64,000 nt of DNA, from contig CM067067.1 in assembly GCA_033980235.1 (NCBI GenBank), forward strand, positions 10,394,401-10,458,400, given 5' to 3'. Shown piece by piece: positions 36,276-47,119 of the stretch (the stretch's first letter is position 1; each line of letters opens with the position of its first letter). The DNA comes from Diadema setosum. Its lineage: Eukaryota > Echinodermata > Echinoidea > Diadematoida > Diadematidae. Below the pieces are notes generated by a model, which saw only the letters and a list, made by a program, of their open reading frames with translations, searched no databases and was not told the DNA's origin. A program made the position numbers and the translations under genes.

Positions 36276-38862
36276 AGGTGATCCGAGTATCCTCTCGGAT
36301 CACCTTCTGTATCTGTACGGATTCTTTGTTCTTCTTCTTCTTTCTTTATTTCTGGACAAAAGTTGTGTATCTACGTACTCAGAAAGTACTCAGAGTATCA
36401 ACTTCAAACTCATACCATATATGTATCATGTCCAAAAGACGACAAATTTTATAAAATGATAGTGATCAGTCGACCGTGACGTCACTATGACGTCATTATA
36501 TGAAAACACATTTTCACTCCTATCTCATTAATGGAATGGAATTTTTCAATGAAATTTACGTCACATATAGTTCAAGTCAAGCGCATTCTACTCATATAAT
36601 CAAAATTCATATTTTCTCTTAGAACGTGCGCGTACGCGCGCGTTGAAATATTTGTATGCTCAAATCGAGCTCAAATTTTTTTTGCACACGTTTCAGACCA
36701 TTTGGAGCATTTTTTGAAAAATTGAAAAAATCGGACGGACGCGTACGCGCGCGCACATATACGCACGCACAGCTCATATGCAATGAAAATTTCCCGTTTT
36801 TTCACTTTGATCGGATGTCTGTAATGTCAAGGAATATTTCTACCAAGTTTCAAGTCAATCCCACTCAAAATGACGTCATACGGGTCCGTCAAAGTTGAAA
36901 TTCCGCGCGCGCGTCAATGGCGATATACAGTGCAACAATGCCAAAAAACTGCCAATTTTAAATCCGATTTTACTCGTCAGGATGGACGGTGACCCCCCAT
37001 TTTTTTTACATATTCTGAAAGCTGATGAGTTGTACATGTCATTTCATGGGTTGGCAATGCTGGAAAAATGATTAAAATATATCAAATTTCTTAATAAAGT
37101 TAAAAAAGTAAATTTTCAAAATGACGTCATCAAATTTCAAGTTCATTCAAGCATATCTCACTTATTCTTTAGTTGATTTTCGTCCAAATTTCAATATGTT
37201 GTAGCTTATTAAATGGTCTTTCAGATATATAATAACAACAATTTGATTGGATGACGGCATCACCTCGTAAAAAGGGATTAAAAGTAACATTGTTAAATTT
37301 GACCAGTTTACGTGTTATCTCTATGGGAGTGCAGTTTTTCTTGAAATGAAAACTGACATGACTATCTTTATCGAGCACTAGCTCACTTATGCTTCGGTGA
37401 ATTTCTCCCATATTTTAGTATGTTGTAGCTGAGACTTTGGGCTATCGTAAGTGTGCCCTTCGTTTTTTCATACGGAGTCGGCATCATGCCCAAAAACTTG
37501 GTTGAAATTAAAGCTTATCTTCCATGTATTTTCATATTCCTTTCTTTCTGCAACTTTCTTTGCAATAACTCAAGAAAAACAAGCTCTATCAGCCCAATAT
37601 TTTGCACATGTTTAGTTTATGTCACATACATTATTTCATAAAATAACAACTACTTGATCGGGCACCTTCTTGGGTATGTAAATTGGGGTCAAAGGTCAAA
37701 AATGTTTCATCCTGTATCTTGGTGAATACATGTTTTATCTTTCCCATATTTTGCATACGTAAAGACCATGTTACAAGAATCATCTCACAAAATAACCACT
37801 TTTTGCTCAGACGCCATCTTGTCTGTGCAAAGTAGGGTCAAAGGTCATATGTACTTCTTTCTTTATCTTCATTATGACGTGTTATCTCTATGGGAGGGAA
37901 TTTTTCTAGATGTGAAAATTGACATGATTGTCTTTATCGACGACTAGCTCAATTACCCTTCGGTGAATTTCTTCCAGATTTTAGTATGTTGTAGCCAATG
38001 TAATACTCTTTAAGTTTTGTTCAATCAAAGTTTTAATCGGATGATGTCTTCACCTCGTGAAAATAGATATAATGTAACCTTGTCAAATTTAACCAGTTTA
38101 CGTGTTATCTCTATGGGAGGGAATTTTTCTGGAAATGAAAATTGACATGACGGTCTTTATCAAACACTAGCTCACTTACTCTTCTGTGAATTTCTCCCAG
38201 ATTTTAATATGTTGTAGCTCAGACTTTGGGCTATCGTGCCTATACCCTCCATTTTTTCATACGACGCCGAGATCACGTCAAAAAACTTGGTTGAAATCAA
38301 ACTTATCTTCGATGTATTGAGATATTTCTTTCTTTCTACAACTTTCTTTGCAATAACTCAAGAAAAACAGCCCCTAACACGCCCATATTTTGCACATGTT
38401 TAGTTCATGTCACGTACATTATTTCATAACATAACAACTACTTGATCAGACACCATCTTGGGTATGTAAATTAGGGTCAAATGTCATATATGTTTCAACC
38501 TGTATCTTGGTGAATACATGTCCTATCTTTCCCATATTTTGCACACGTAAAGACCATGTTACAAGGATCATTTCACAAAATAACAATTTTTTGCTCAGAT
38601 GCCATCTTGTCTGTGCAAATTGGGGTCAAAGGTCAAATATACTTCATTCTGTATCATCGTTAGTGTATACGGAATTGTGTACCATAGATGGCAGGTCTGA
38701 CTCCCTTTTCTAAATGAGAATCCAAAGATCACACGGCCAATGTCCACTAAACACAGATGAAACCGGTATGGTCATGCCTATTGGGATCAGGAGACTCAAA
38801 TCGTTGATTTACGAACAGATCGGATCACCTAATTTGTCAGTGTTGACAAATTCCAAGTCTAG
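36276..38862 (+). mobile_element. 2.59-kb hairpin-ended repeat, unit B
   Basis: Head-to-tail second copy of unit A, closely similar throughout. It has the same left hairpin (36276-36305), right inverted terminus (38820-38830), right hairpin (38831-38852) and CTAG end (38859-38862). It is longer because the internal subunit set is expanded: subunit starts lie near 37373, 37945 (mutated) and 38164, against two in unit A. The conserved open frames (for example 80 codons at 34244 and 36656) are no better conserved than the flanking DNA, so I do not regard them as genes. Confidence 0.65.
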
Positions 38863-38898
38863 TTATTATTATTATTATTATCATTATTATTATTATTA

Positions 38899-38932
<34 letters not shown>

Positions 38933-38995
38933 CATTGTTATTATCATTATTATCGTCATTATCATTAGTGTTATCATAATAATAATAACTATTAT
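38863..38995. repeat. (TTA)n/(TTATCA)n tract at right edge of the tandem pair
   Basis: Long ATT-rich tract following the CTAG end of unit B; the same sequence type flanks all three unit borders. Confidence 0.9.
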
Positions 38996-38999
38996 CATT

Positions 39000-40760
39000 A
39001 CTTTCTGAACAGTCTGTTGAGCTGCCGAACGTGTTTCACAGCATCGAAATCGAAATACTTCTTTATTCTTGCGGGAGGCGTGCAAGGTTCTTTTTTAAAA
39101 GATAATATTGCATTTTGATTTTACAGTTAGAAAATGCTATAGACGGTTTCTAAGTTCACCTTCATTACATAGATGTTTATAATCATATCATTTATATACG
39201 TATATATTGATATATAAATGTGTATGTATATTTTTTCCTTATCGACATTATCCCGTAGTGAAGGTGTTGCAAGTATTAGAATTAAAATTAGAATTTGTGT
39301 GGCGTTCTTCTTTTTTTTTCCCTTTATTTTTCTTTGAACAATTGAATAATTCAAACTTTATTTTCACTTTCTTCCTTCAACAGAATGTACAAGAAACATT
39401 ATTATGAATTTGACATGCGAATCGTTGAAAATGTATATAACCAAACAGGATTAACAACATGTTCATGTCTACATGATCAGTACAATAAAGATACACACAC
39501 TCTATATACACCCTGAGAAAAAAAAAAGTGGAGGTACCCACTCAAAAGACTAAGCTTGTAACATGTGGATACCTCTGAGGGAAAGGGGGAAAATGGGGTG
39601 AAAACTTACAACTACAAAGAGTGCGGGAAATTGGGGAAGTGGGGAATAGAGAAAAAAAAAAGAAAGCAAAAGTGTGAAAAAAAGGAACAAAAAACAGGGA
39701 AAAGAGGAAGAGAGAGAGAGAGAGAAGATACGCTAATTTTATGTTTCTTCCGACAATGCTTTACACGTTGATTTAGAGTAAAGCCTTGAAAACAATTTCT
39801 TTGATGTAGAGGCTCTCCTAATTCATCAATATTACATGAATAATGATACACGCGTGGGTATGTGCAAGAGTATTATGAATGACCTTGTGTGTACTGATAC
39901 GTTTACAATCGATGGCGCGTGTACGTGAAGTAATTACCATCGGCTTCCAAAGAGTCAAGTTTTGCTAATTGAGCAGCAGAGAACGCCGAGTGAGGAGGTT
40001 GGTAACAACAAACGACTTGCACAGAGAAAAAAGAAGAACGTCGTCTAAGTGGTTTTCAAGGGCCACTATCACCGGTAATATTTGATATTTTATGTGTGAT
40101 ATGGGTTGCAATAATGTTAACTCTAATATTGTTGTTTTCTACCACCATGTACGTGTCTAAACCTGCCATTCGTTTTTGAATGAAACGGTGGACCTGGTTC
40201 TTTTGTATACTTGTTATTCTCACACTTTCTTGAACTTGAATAAAGTCATGATTAAACAACAACCTGCTATTGGAGCAAATTAAGGGACGGTCGAAATCAT
40301 AGGAACCTCTCATCGAAGGATGTGATGCTTATGTGGATTTGCATGCAAGCGCGCATATCCATACATGCGGGGTAGATTTCCACTTACCAGAGCCGCGGAA
40401 ATTAGTCAGTTTGAATTCATGAATAAATCTAGGTTGAGTTCAGTTTGTGATGGTGTATTTTTTTTTACACTCATTTCATGATTGATGACGCGGAAGAACG
40501 GAATCGCAGTCAGTGAATACACAGGAGGAATAAGACAGAAGAATAATCATGGATGTTCTTCAAAAGGTCATGAAGTTGAATTGAGTCCTGATTGTGATGC
40601 TGACATGAATATTAGTGATACTTCTTGATTAGCTCTCATCACTTGGTTATGATTCGATATATTATTCTTGACTGATTGCACTGTGTACTGGTTACTCACG
40701 ATCTACAATAGATATAGATACGAGTTTGAGCAAAGAATACAAAAGTAACTGAAGTGTATT
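39000..40760. other. Non-coding stretch, no gene seen
   Basis: AT-rich, with a purine-rich low-complexity patch at 39640-39727 (A-rich, then AG repeats). No supported gene. Confidence 0.5.
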
Positions 40761-40767
40761 GGGTAAT

Positions 40768-40832
40768 AGGGCCCTCTGGTAGAGCAGTGGCAACACTGAA
40801 GAAGTTACCCTGGATAAAGGATAATTACCACT
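40768..40832 (+). repeat. SINE body fragment
   Basis: Matches the body of the SINE at 4873-5128: GGGCCCTCTGGTAGAGCAG, then GAAGAAG and ACCCTGGATAAAG, in the same order. No tRNA head is present. Confidence 0.7.
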
Positions 40833-41069
40833 TGTGTGGCAATGCTGGGATAGGAATGATAAAAAAAAAAGAAATAAGCTGCCAGCTTTCCGGCAGAACA
40901 ATGTTGACACAGAAAAGAACAACGAAATAAAATCAATTCGCATCCTCCTTGCACGTACTTCATCGCAGCAAGAGAGAACAGGACAGAGAATGGAAGTTTA
41001 TGAGCACGTCGTTTCGAAGAAATGCTGTGAGATATAATTCCCCTGTTTTCGGTTACATTAAATTTTTCC

Positions 41070-41402
41070 TGAAGGTTCGCAATTCCGAAAATGAAATAAG
41101 GCTTGTTATTTCAAAGGTTCATTAATCCGAAGGTTCGTTCATCCGAAAACTAAATAAGATTCGTAATTTGGAAGATTGGTAAGATCGCACCTTCTCTCTC
41201 TCTCTCTCTCTCTTGTAATATTTTGAATAACGAACTTTATTTTATTATCGGATTTACGAACTTTCGGAATAATGAACCTTAGGAATAATGCCACAAATGC
41301 TCGGATTTACGAGCTCTTTTTCGTTTTCGGATTAACGAACATCTTGGAATGAGGAATTTGTGTGTTTTCGGAACTATGAACATTCGGAATATCGAACATC
41401 AC
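41070..41402 (+). repeat. Inverted array of TTCGTTATTCCGAAGG units, copy 3
   Basis: The forward units (41071-41185) and reverse units (41222-41402) are separated by a (TC)n insertion near 41192-41213. The reverse arm contains GGAATAATGCCACAAA near 41282-41297, a version of the TCTAGGTATAGG module followed by GGAATTTGTGTG near 41350, and the outer end GGAATATCGAACATCAC. Confidence 0.8.
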
Positions 41403-41408
41403 GCATGC

Positions 41409-41490
41409 TGTTGTTGTTGTTGTTGTTGTTGTTGTTTGTTTGTTTTGTGTTTTGTGTGTTTGTTTGTTTTTTTTTTGGGGGGGGATTTTT
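41409..41490. repeat. (GTT)n and T/G-run tract
   Basis: About nine GTT units, then GTTT units and a T-run/G-run. 41500-45640 holds no supported gene. The 140-codon minus frame at 42242-42664 has no recognisable domain. Confidence 0.8.
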
Positions 41491-44400
41491 CTCTGTATTA
41501 TTCTGCGTAACATAGGTGGTGCTAGTACAGGTGTACTAGAAATCATAAGGACCACGCACCCACGTTGGTGTTTTCGTTTTTTTCAACTCTGCCTTCACAA
41601 CACAAAAATAGATTCAAGGTAACTTTTCTCCGCTACAGATAAATCCACAGACAGATGAGAAGGTGCATGATTAACACATTAAGAGCGAGCGTTCAAACAT
41701 TGGTAGAGATGTTTCTTCTTTTCCTTCTGTTGTTAGAACTCCTGCCCGCAATTGAAAAAAAGACCTTTTTGTTGATGAACATAATATCATGAAACAACAA
41801 TAATTGTTTTGGGGTTGCCGTACAAAAATTGTGCAGTTCTGATTTCGGCCCTTGAATGTCTCAAGGGATGATGTAATTCAAGTCAATTGTACAAAAAGGC
41901 CTCGAATCGATTCGCGGCGAATCATCGCAAAGCCTTTGCTGTCTGCTTCTGAGCCTACAGACGTGGTAAATGTTAGGTAGCATTTCCCCCCAATTCTGAC
42001 CCCGGAAAACAGAGTTTTGAAAAAGGCTGCGAGTTAGAGTTTGTTCTAGATTTTTGGCAGGAGAAATCATTTTGAAGGAAATGAAAGCAGCAGCGTTGAT
42101 TTTGGCTTTCCGCAAAAAAAGTTTAAGCGTATAACTAAAATGTTTTTGAGTTGAGGCGCTTCTTACTTCGTGTCGAACTGTCGAATGTCACTTGCCATCG
42201 CAGTCACGTCCCAATATTCGTGTTCTGCAGTTGGGCGCTGGTCACGAAATTCCCCTGCTTCTCAGCGGATGGACCGCATGTAGATTTACCTGTTGACTGG
42301 ATAAGGTTGCATCGAAAGGTACCGAGTGGCTGATTAAAAGAACTTGGCGTCCGTTATCGACCGCACCACGGCTTGAAAGGATACCCCGGAGCAGTACTTT
42401 CCATATTGCGGGTGGAACCAGGGCAGGGACAAGGTTCATAAGAACGGGAATTTTATCCATTACCGTCAGGCCTCCGCAAAGTTCGACCACGGACAGCCAA
42501 CGGTATGGAATTTCAAGGCTAAAAACACTATATGGAAGGAAGAACGTTCTTTTTTTTTGAATGCCAGAATAGTTGCAAGCATTACATTTTCTAGCGCAGA
42601 TAATGGTATAGATCAGAAAGGGGAGAGCTTTGCAACATTTCCATGAATTTCGTGGCCTCACCAAGCTAAAATCACCTGGATCCGGGTTTGCTACGCGAGT
42701 AAACTAAAAAAGAAACCCCTCTGGTCTGTATTCTGGGTTGACAATCAAATTAAACAAAGCGTCATGAGGGCAGTTGAACAGTGCATGCTCACTTTACGAG
42801 CGCTCCTACGGTATGGGAAAGTAGAGGATCCCAAAGTACAGATATACTACAGTATGTATTAATGTAATGAAAGCTAACAGTGCAAAACGTGTCTCTTCTC
42901 CTCCAAGTCCCGTCTATCTAAACTAACTTTCGTCGAATGATAATAATAATAATAATGATAAAATACCGACTGTGTACTGAGATAGTAGATTCATGTTTGT
43001 TCTCTTTTTCTTTTATATCAGCTAAATATCCACCAATGATTTGTATTTTGTCACTCTTTTAATTTCCTCGAAACGACCTTGATAGCAGAAGTCAAAATCT
43101 GTCTTTGGTCTTGAGGTCTCTCAGCCACTTAAATACATTTCGAGTTCAGAAACCGAGTCGAGTCTTTAGAATATCGAATCCCGGAGCACTGTCGCCAAAG
43201 AGACATTAGACATGCAGAAAGCAGCTAGACCTCAATTAATTGGCGTTACATGTATTTGTATTTGTTTTTATTCTACAGTAACATCTCATCAAGCAAAAAC
43301 GCTTAGAGCCTCGTGGCATCGCTACTGTGTTTCCGCCAGCTATCTACTAGTTAGTATAAATAAAGAATCAGTTGCAAAGAAAAGTTCTAGTCAAATGAAT
43401 TTCAAGAGGCAGCAGGTCGATATACTATTCATTTCCGGCTAAAATCGGTTTCATTTTTATCTACTACCGGGGAGAATGATCGAGTCCCCAGTGGGCTGAA
43501 AGTAAAGTATTTTCTAATTACTCAAGCCGACTGTGCAGGTACACTATACCTTCAAGAAATGCTGATAATCAACCATTATTTTTTTTTTCAGGAATGGACC
43601 GGAAAAAAAAATGGAAATACTGGGGTCCAACAGAAAGGTCGGAATAGTAGAAACAATGGGTAAAATACAACGACTGTTAATACTGTATGAAAGTCACTAT
43701 ATACACCATGGAAATATTGTCAGAGAGTAAAGGATGCACACCCTCACCAGTTCATGCGTTCCATTCACTTCTCTGTCTCGAAGGAGTCAGTTCATACTGC
43801 TGGTTTATCAAATTAGCGGCATAAATGATTCAGAGTAACATTCCCACCGAAATATTAACCATACGACACTTCAGACGAGAAGTTTTGAAAGTCTGTCTCC
43901 ACTTGACTGACTGAAACGCAATTGTGCCTTGCCAAGTACACTCACGGGTGAACATCCATCCAGTAAATTGCGAATATTGTACTCAAGCTTTTATTCTTTG
44001 TCTTTCTTTCCTTCCACTTTTTTTCTTTTTTTTTTTCTTTTTTAGTTCCTCAAGACAACAAATGCGAATCTGACTCTTCCGACGGCCACTGCCCTACACA
44101 TCAGCCTTCGACAAATATTCTATGAAGAGCATTGTCTCGTGCACCTGTTGTCATTAGTACCGTAGCTGCCATTTCCGCAACCCGCTATTACTCGGCAAAG
44201 CGAGTCCCCCGTGCCTCGATCTGTACTACGTGAAATAGCTCTTCTCAGATTACACCATCTCCCCCCCCCCCCCCTCCAAAAAGAAAGAGAAAAGAACAGA
44301 TAAAAATCCGGAAGGAATCTGTGGTTTGCCTGGAATAATCACGTCTGTGTTTAGTTTTGCCTCGCTTTTACTCTCTCCTTGTTTTGTTTTGTTTAGTTTG

Positions 44401-45641
44401 GTCCTCTTCAGGTACGTGTAAGAGACTCCCGGTCCCTCAACCAGCCTAAAATCTTGTATTCATACAGCCACTCACTTATACACCCTTCCCCAGTAGCTTG
44501 GTTACATTGAATATCTCGTTACGACCACTAATAGATTTGCATGACAGATTCTTTGTTTCATCAGACTTGCTCGCTCGTTCCGGAATGAGCGGAACAGAAG
44601 TAGACGGTCGCGTCTATGACCTCCTGCAGTGTAAATCACCACTATACCTCCGAAGTCGAGGGAAAGACGCCAAACCTAGCTCTCCTATACACTGTTGTCG
44701 TTCTCGAGCAGTTAACGATAAAACTGATTTACTGCAAAATGATTTACTGCAATCTGTCCAACATTTTTCTTTAAGAGAATCCTATATAAACGACAAGGCC
44801 CTTTCACGATGAACTTGCCCTCGTGTGTGATGTGCATAGCATGAAACTTCACCTCTGTTCGATAAATCTTAGGTCGAATCTTTTCTCGTTAGCTCAAATT
44901 CAAATTGAGGAAATCTTCTCCTCAGTTTTTTTTTTTTTGTTTGTTTTTTGTATCTAAATTATTTAACTTATTGAAGACTAGTCCCAAGTATATTCGGGCA
45001 TGTGTCTAAGTATGGGAATGCGAGTTATAGCAAAATCACTCCTTCCGAAACGGGTTAAGATTCGTATTCATATTCAATGGTTCCTACATTGTTTTAGTCT
45101 CAATTGGCTGCTTAAGGTATTGCCAAATGAAAAAAAAAAAAACCGCACTGATTAGGAAAAAAAAACCCACAGACAACAATAACATAATGGCGATAACACA
45201 GCTGCAACATAAAATATGTCATTAACAGTTACTGGACTATGACAAAATGTAAATCCTACTGATGAGAAAAAAAAAAATAGAGAAGTTCAAATCTTAGCAA
45301 GGAGGACAAACAGTTTATATCTTGAGCCTTTGTCTGCTATAGCAGTCTATTATTAGAAGTGAACACTTTCATGTTATGCACTGGTCACGGGAGCCTAAAG
45401 GTATCGTCCAAACTATGCAGATAAAATTTTGTGATAATTTACGTGTACTTTCGTGGTGTTCTTTGTTTCTTTTTATTCCTGAAGCAAGTACAAACTCAGA
45501 TAGTCTAGAAAGGAGCCTCCTCGCGGTCACGAAATTGCGGAGATGGTACGGTCGTTAAAACCGGATTGCGCACTGTGATGTTCAACTTTTTATCATGAGG
45601 CTCTTTTTTACTGAAGTGTACGGAAGTGACGGTGGGAATAA

Positions 45642-45644
<3 letters not shown>

Positions 45645-45735
<91 letters not shown>
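45645..45735. repeat. (GT)n microsatellite
   Basis: Long GT run with one GGGTGTA interruption near 45690. The His/Thr frames on the minus strand are artefacts. Confidence 0.95.
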
Positions 45736-45810
45736 ATGAGCGTGTGCGTGTGTGAGCTTTGCGACACTGTGTAAAGACACTCCATGGAAAACATTGTTTT
45801 AACTAAACGA

Positions 45811-46121
45811 GTGATGTTCGTTATTCCAAAGATTCGTTAATCCGAAAATAAAGGGGGGGGGGGGGAAATCGTTATTCCGAAGGTTTGTTATTCTGAAACA
45901 CACAGATTCCCTATATCTAGATGTTCGTTAATCCGAAAATGGAAAAGTTTCGTTAAACTGAACATTTGTGGCGCTATTCCAAAGATTTATTAATCCAAGA
46001 TTCAAGACTTTATCCAAGACTGAAATGAGATTCGTTATTCCAAAGATTCGTTAGTCCAAAAATAAAATCAGGCTCGTTATTCCGAGGGTTTCTTAATCCG
46101 AAAATAAAATTCTGAATAACG
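45811..46121 (-). repeat. TTCGTTATTCCGAAGG-family repeat, copy 4 (opposite orientation)
   Basis: It starts with GTGATGTTCGTTATTCC, the reverse complement of the right end of the 41070 copy. The conserved modules then follow in reversed order: CAGATTCCCTATATCTAG near 45903, and TTTGTGGCGCTATTCC near 45966. The element therefore lies on the minus strand, and only the outer arm is clearly kept. A G-run (45852-45863) interrupts it. Confidence 0.75.
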
Positions 46122-46510
46122 CAATGTATCCACAAAAACGAGGAATCAAATTAACCAAAAAAAAAAAAGATAAATGATATTAAATAGTAGCAAGACGTTG
46201 CTTCGAAATTCTCACGTAATGACATTGCTAAGGGACAGAATAGTCTTAGCAAGGAGGTATAATGCCTCCCTGGACTCAGGACCGGTCACTTTACACCTGC
46301 TGTGGCAGTCGTTGTGGCTGTTTGATGGTAGGCCCGTACTGTATAGTTCATGTCTGGATTTCTGAACGGCGCGATGCGATCTTGTATGACGTACAGATCA
46401 GGGGACGATACGCGAGTCGCAAAGGAAAGGAGATGCTTGTTTCATATTTTTTTTTTTTTTTTTACTCAGAAACTATTCTAATGGGGCTACATTGGGGACA
46501 TGTTCCGGAC

Positions 46511-46900
46511 TTAAAGGGATCGTAGAGGTTTGGTTGAGGCCTAATTTCAGGTTTCTAACGTTATTTGGTGAGATAATGAGAAACCTCTTATGAAATATGA
46601 AAGAGCATGTAATTCTATGAGGAATTCAATTTTTATTTGATGAAAATTGGTTTTGAAATGGCTTAGATATCCAAAAAAGAGCGATTCTAATAAAGTGTGG
46701 GACCCACACTTTATTATGATCACTTTGTTTTACTTTGTTTTTGGATGTTTCAGTCAGTCTAAACCCGATTTTCATCAAGTAAACTTTGAATTCCTCTTAA
46801 AATGGTATGCTCTGTACTATATCATAAGTGTTTTCTTGGTATCTCGCAAAAAGTTAAAAGCCCAATTCTCATCTCCACCAATACTGTACCATCCCTTTAA
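46511..46900. mobile_element. 390-bp fold-back MITE with TTAA ends
   Basis: Ends are TTAAAGGGATCG on the left and, as reverse complement, TTAAAGGGATGG on the right. Inverted similarity continues through the whole length: AGAGCAT, GAGGAATTCAA and TTGATGAAAAT blocks occur in both arms. It meets in a central palindrome AATAAAGTGTGGG-ACCCACACTTTATT near 46688-46714. No ORF of substance. The right arm is related to 53800-53959. Confidence 0.75.
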
Positions 46901-47031
46901 CTCAGTTACGTGTAGATTATGTGCCCGTTTGATGATTTTGAAATAGCGCGAATGAAACGACGATGTTAAATTTGTATGCGTTATACTTTAACTACAATGT
47001 TTTCTTCAAAAATGAACTAAGAACGAAAGTT

Positions 47032-47111
47032 TTAACCCGTTCCCTACTGGAACCTGGTGTCCTGTGTATTTTGTCTGCGGAGATTTCGGAATTCAGTATG
47101 GAATGGGTTAA
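47032..47111. mobile_element. 80-bp MITE with TTAACCC ends
   Basis: TTAACCCGTTCCCTACTG at the left, and TTAACCCATTCCATACTG as the reverse complement of the right end: an 18-bp terminal inverted repeat with three mismatches. TTAACCC ends are the hallmark of piggyBac-type elements. Too short to encode anything. Confidence 0.6.
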
Positions 47112-47119
47112 TTTATGCA

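Noticed and set aside
34244..36898. Matching 80-codon ORFs in units A and B
   Set aside because: DNA identity between the units is equally high outside the frames, and other frames are also shared. The conservation reflects recent duplication, not coding.
42242..42664. 140-codon minus ORF
   Set aside because: Protein-like in places but no family recognised, no supporting splice signals and an A-run-encoded Lys stretch.
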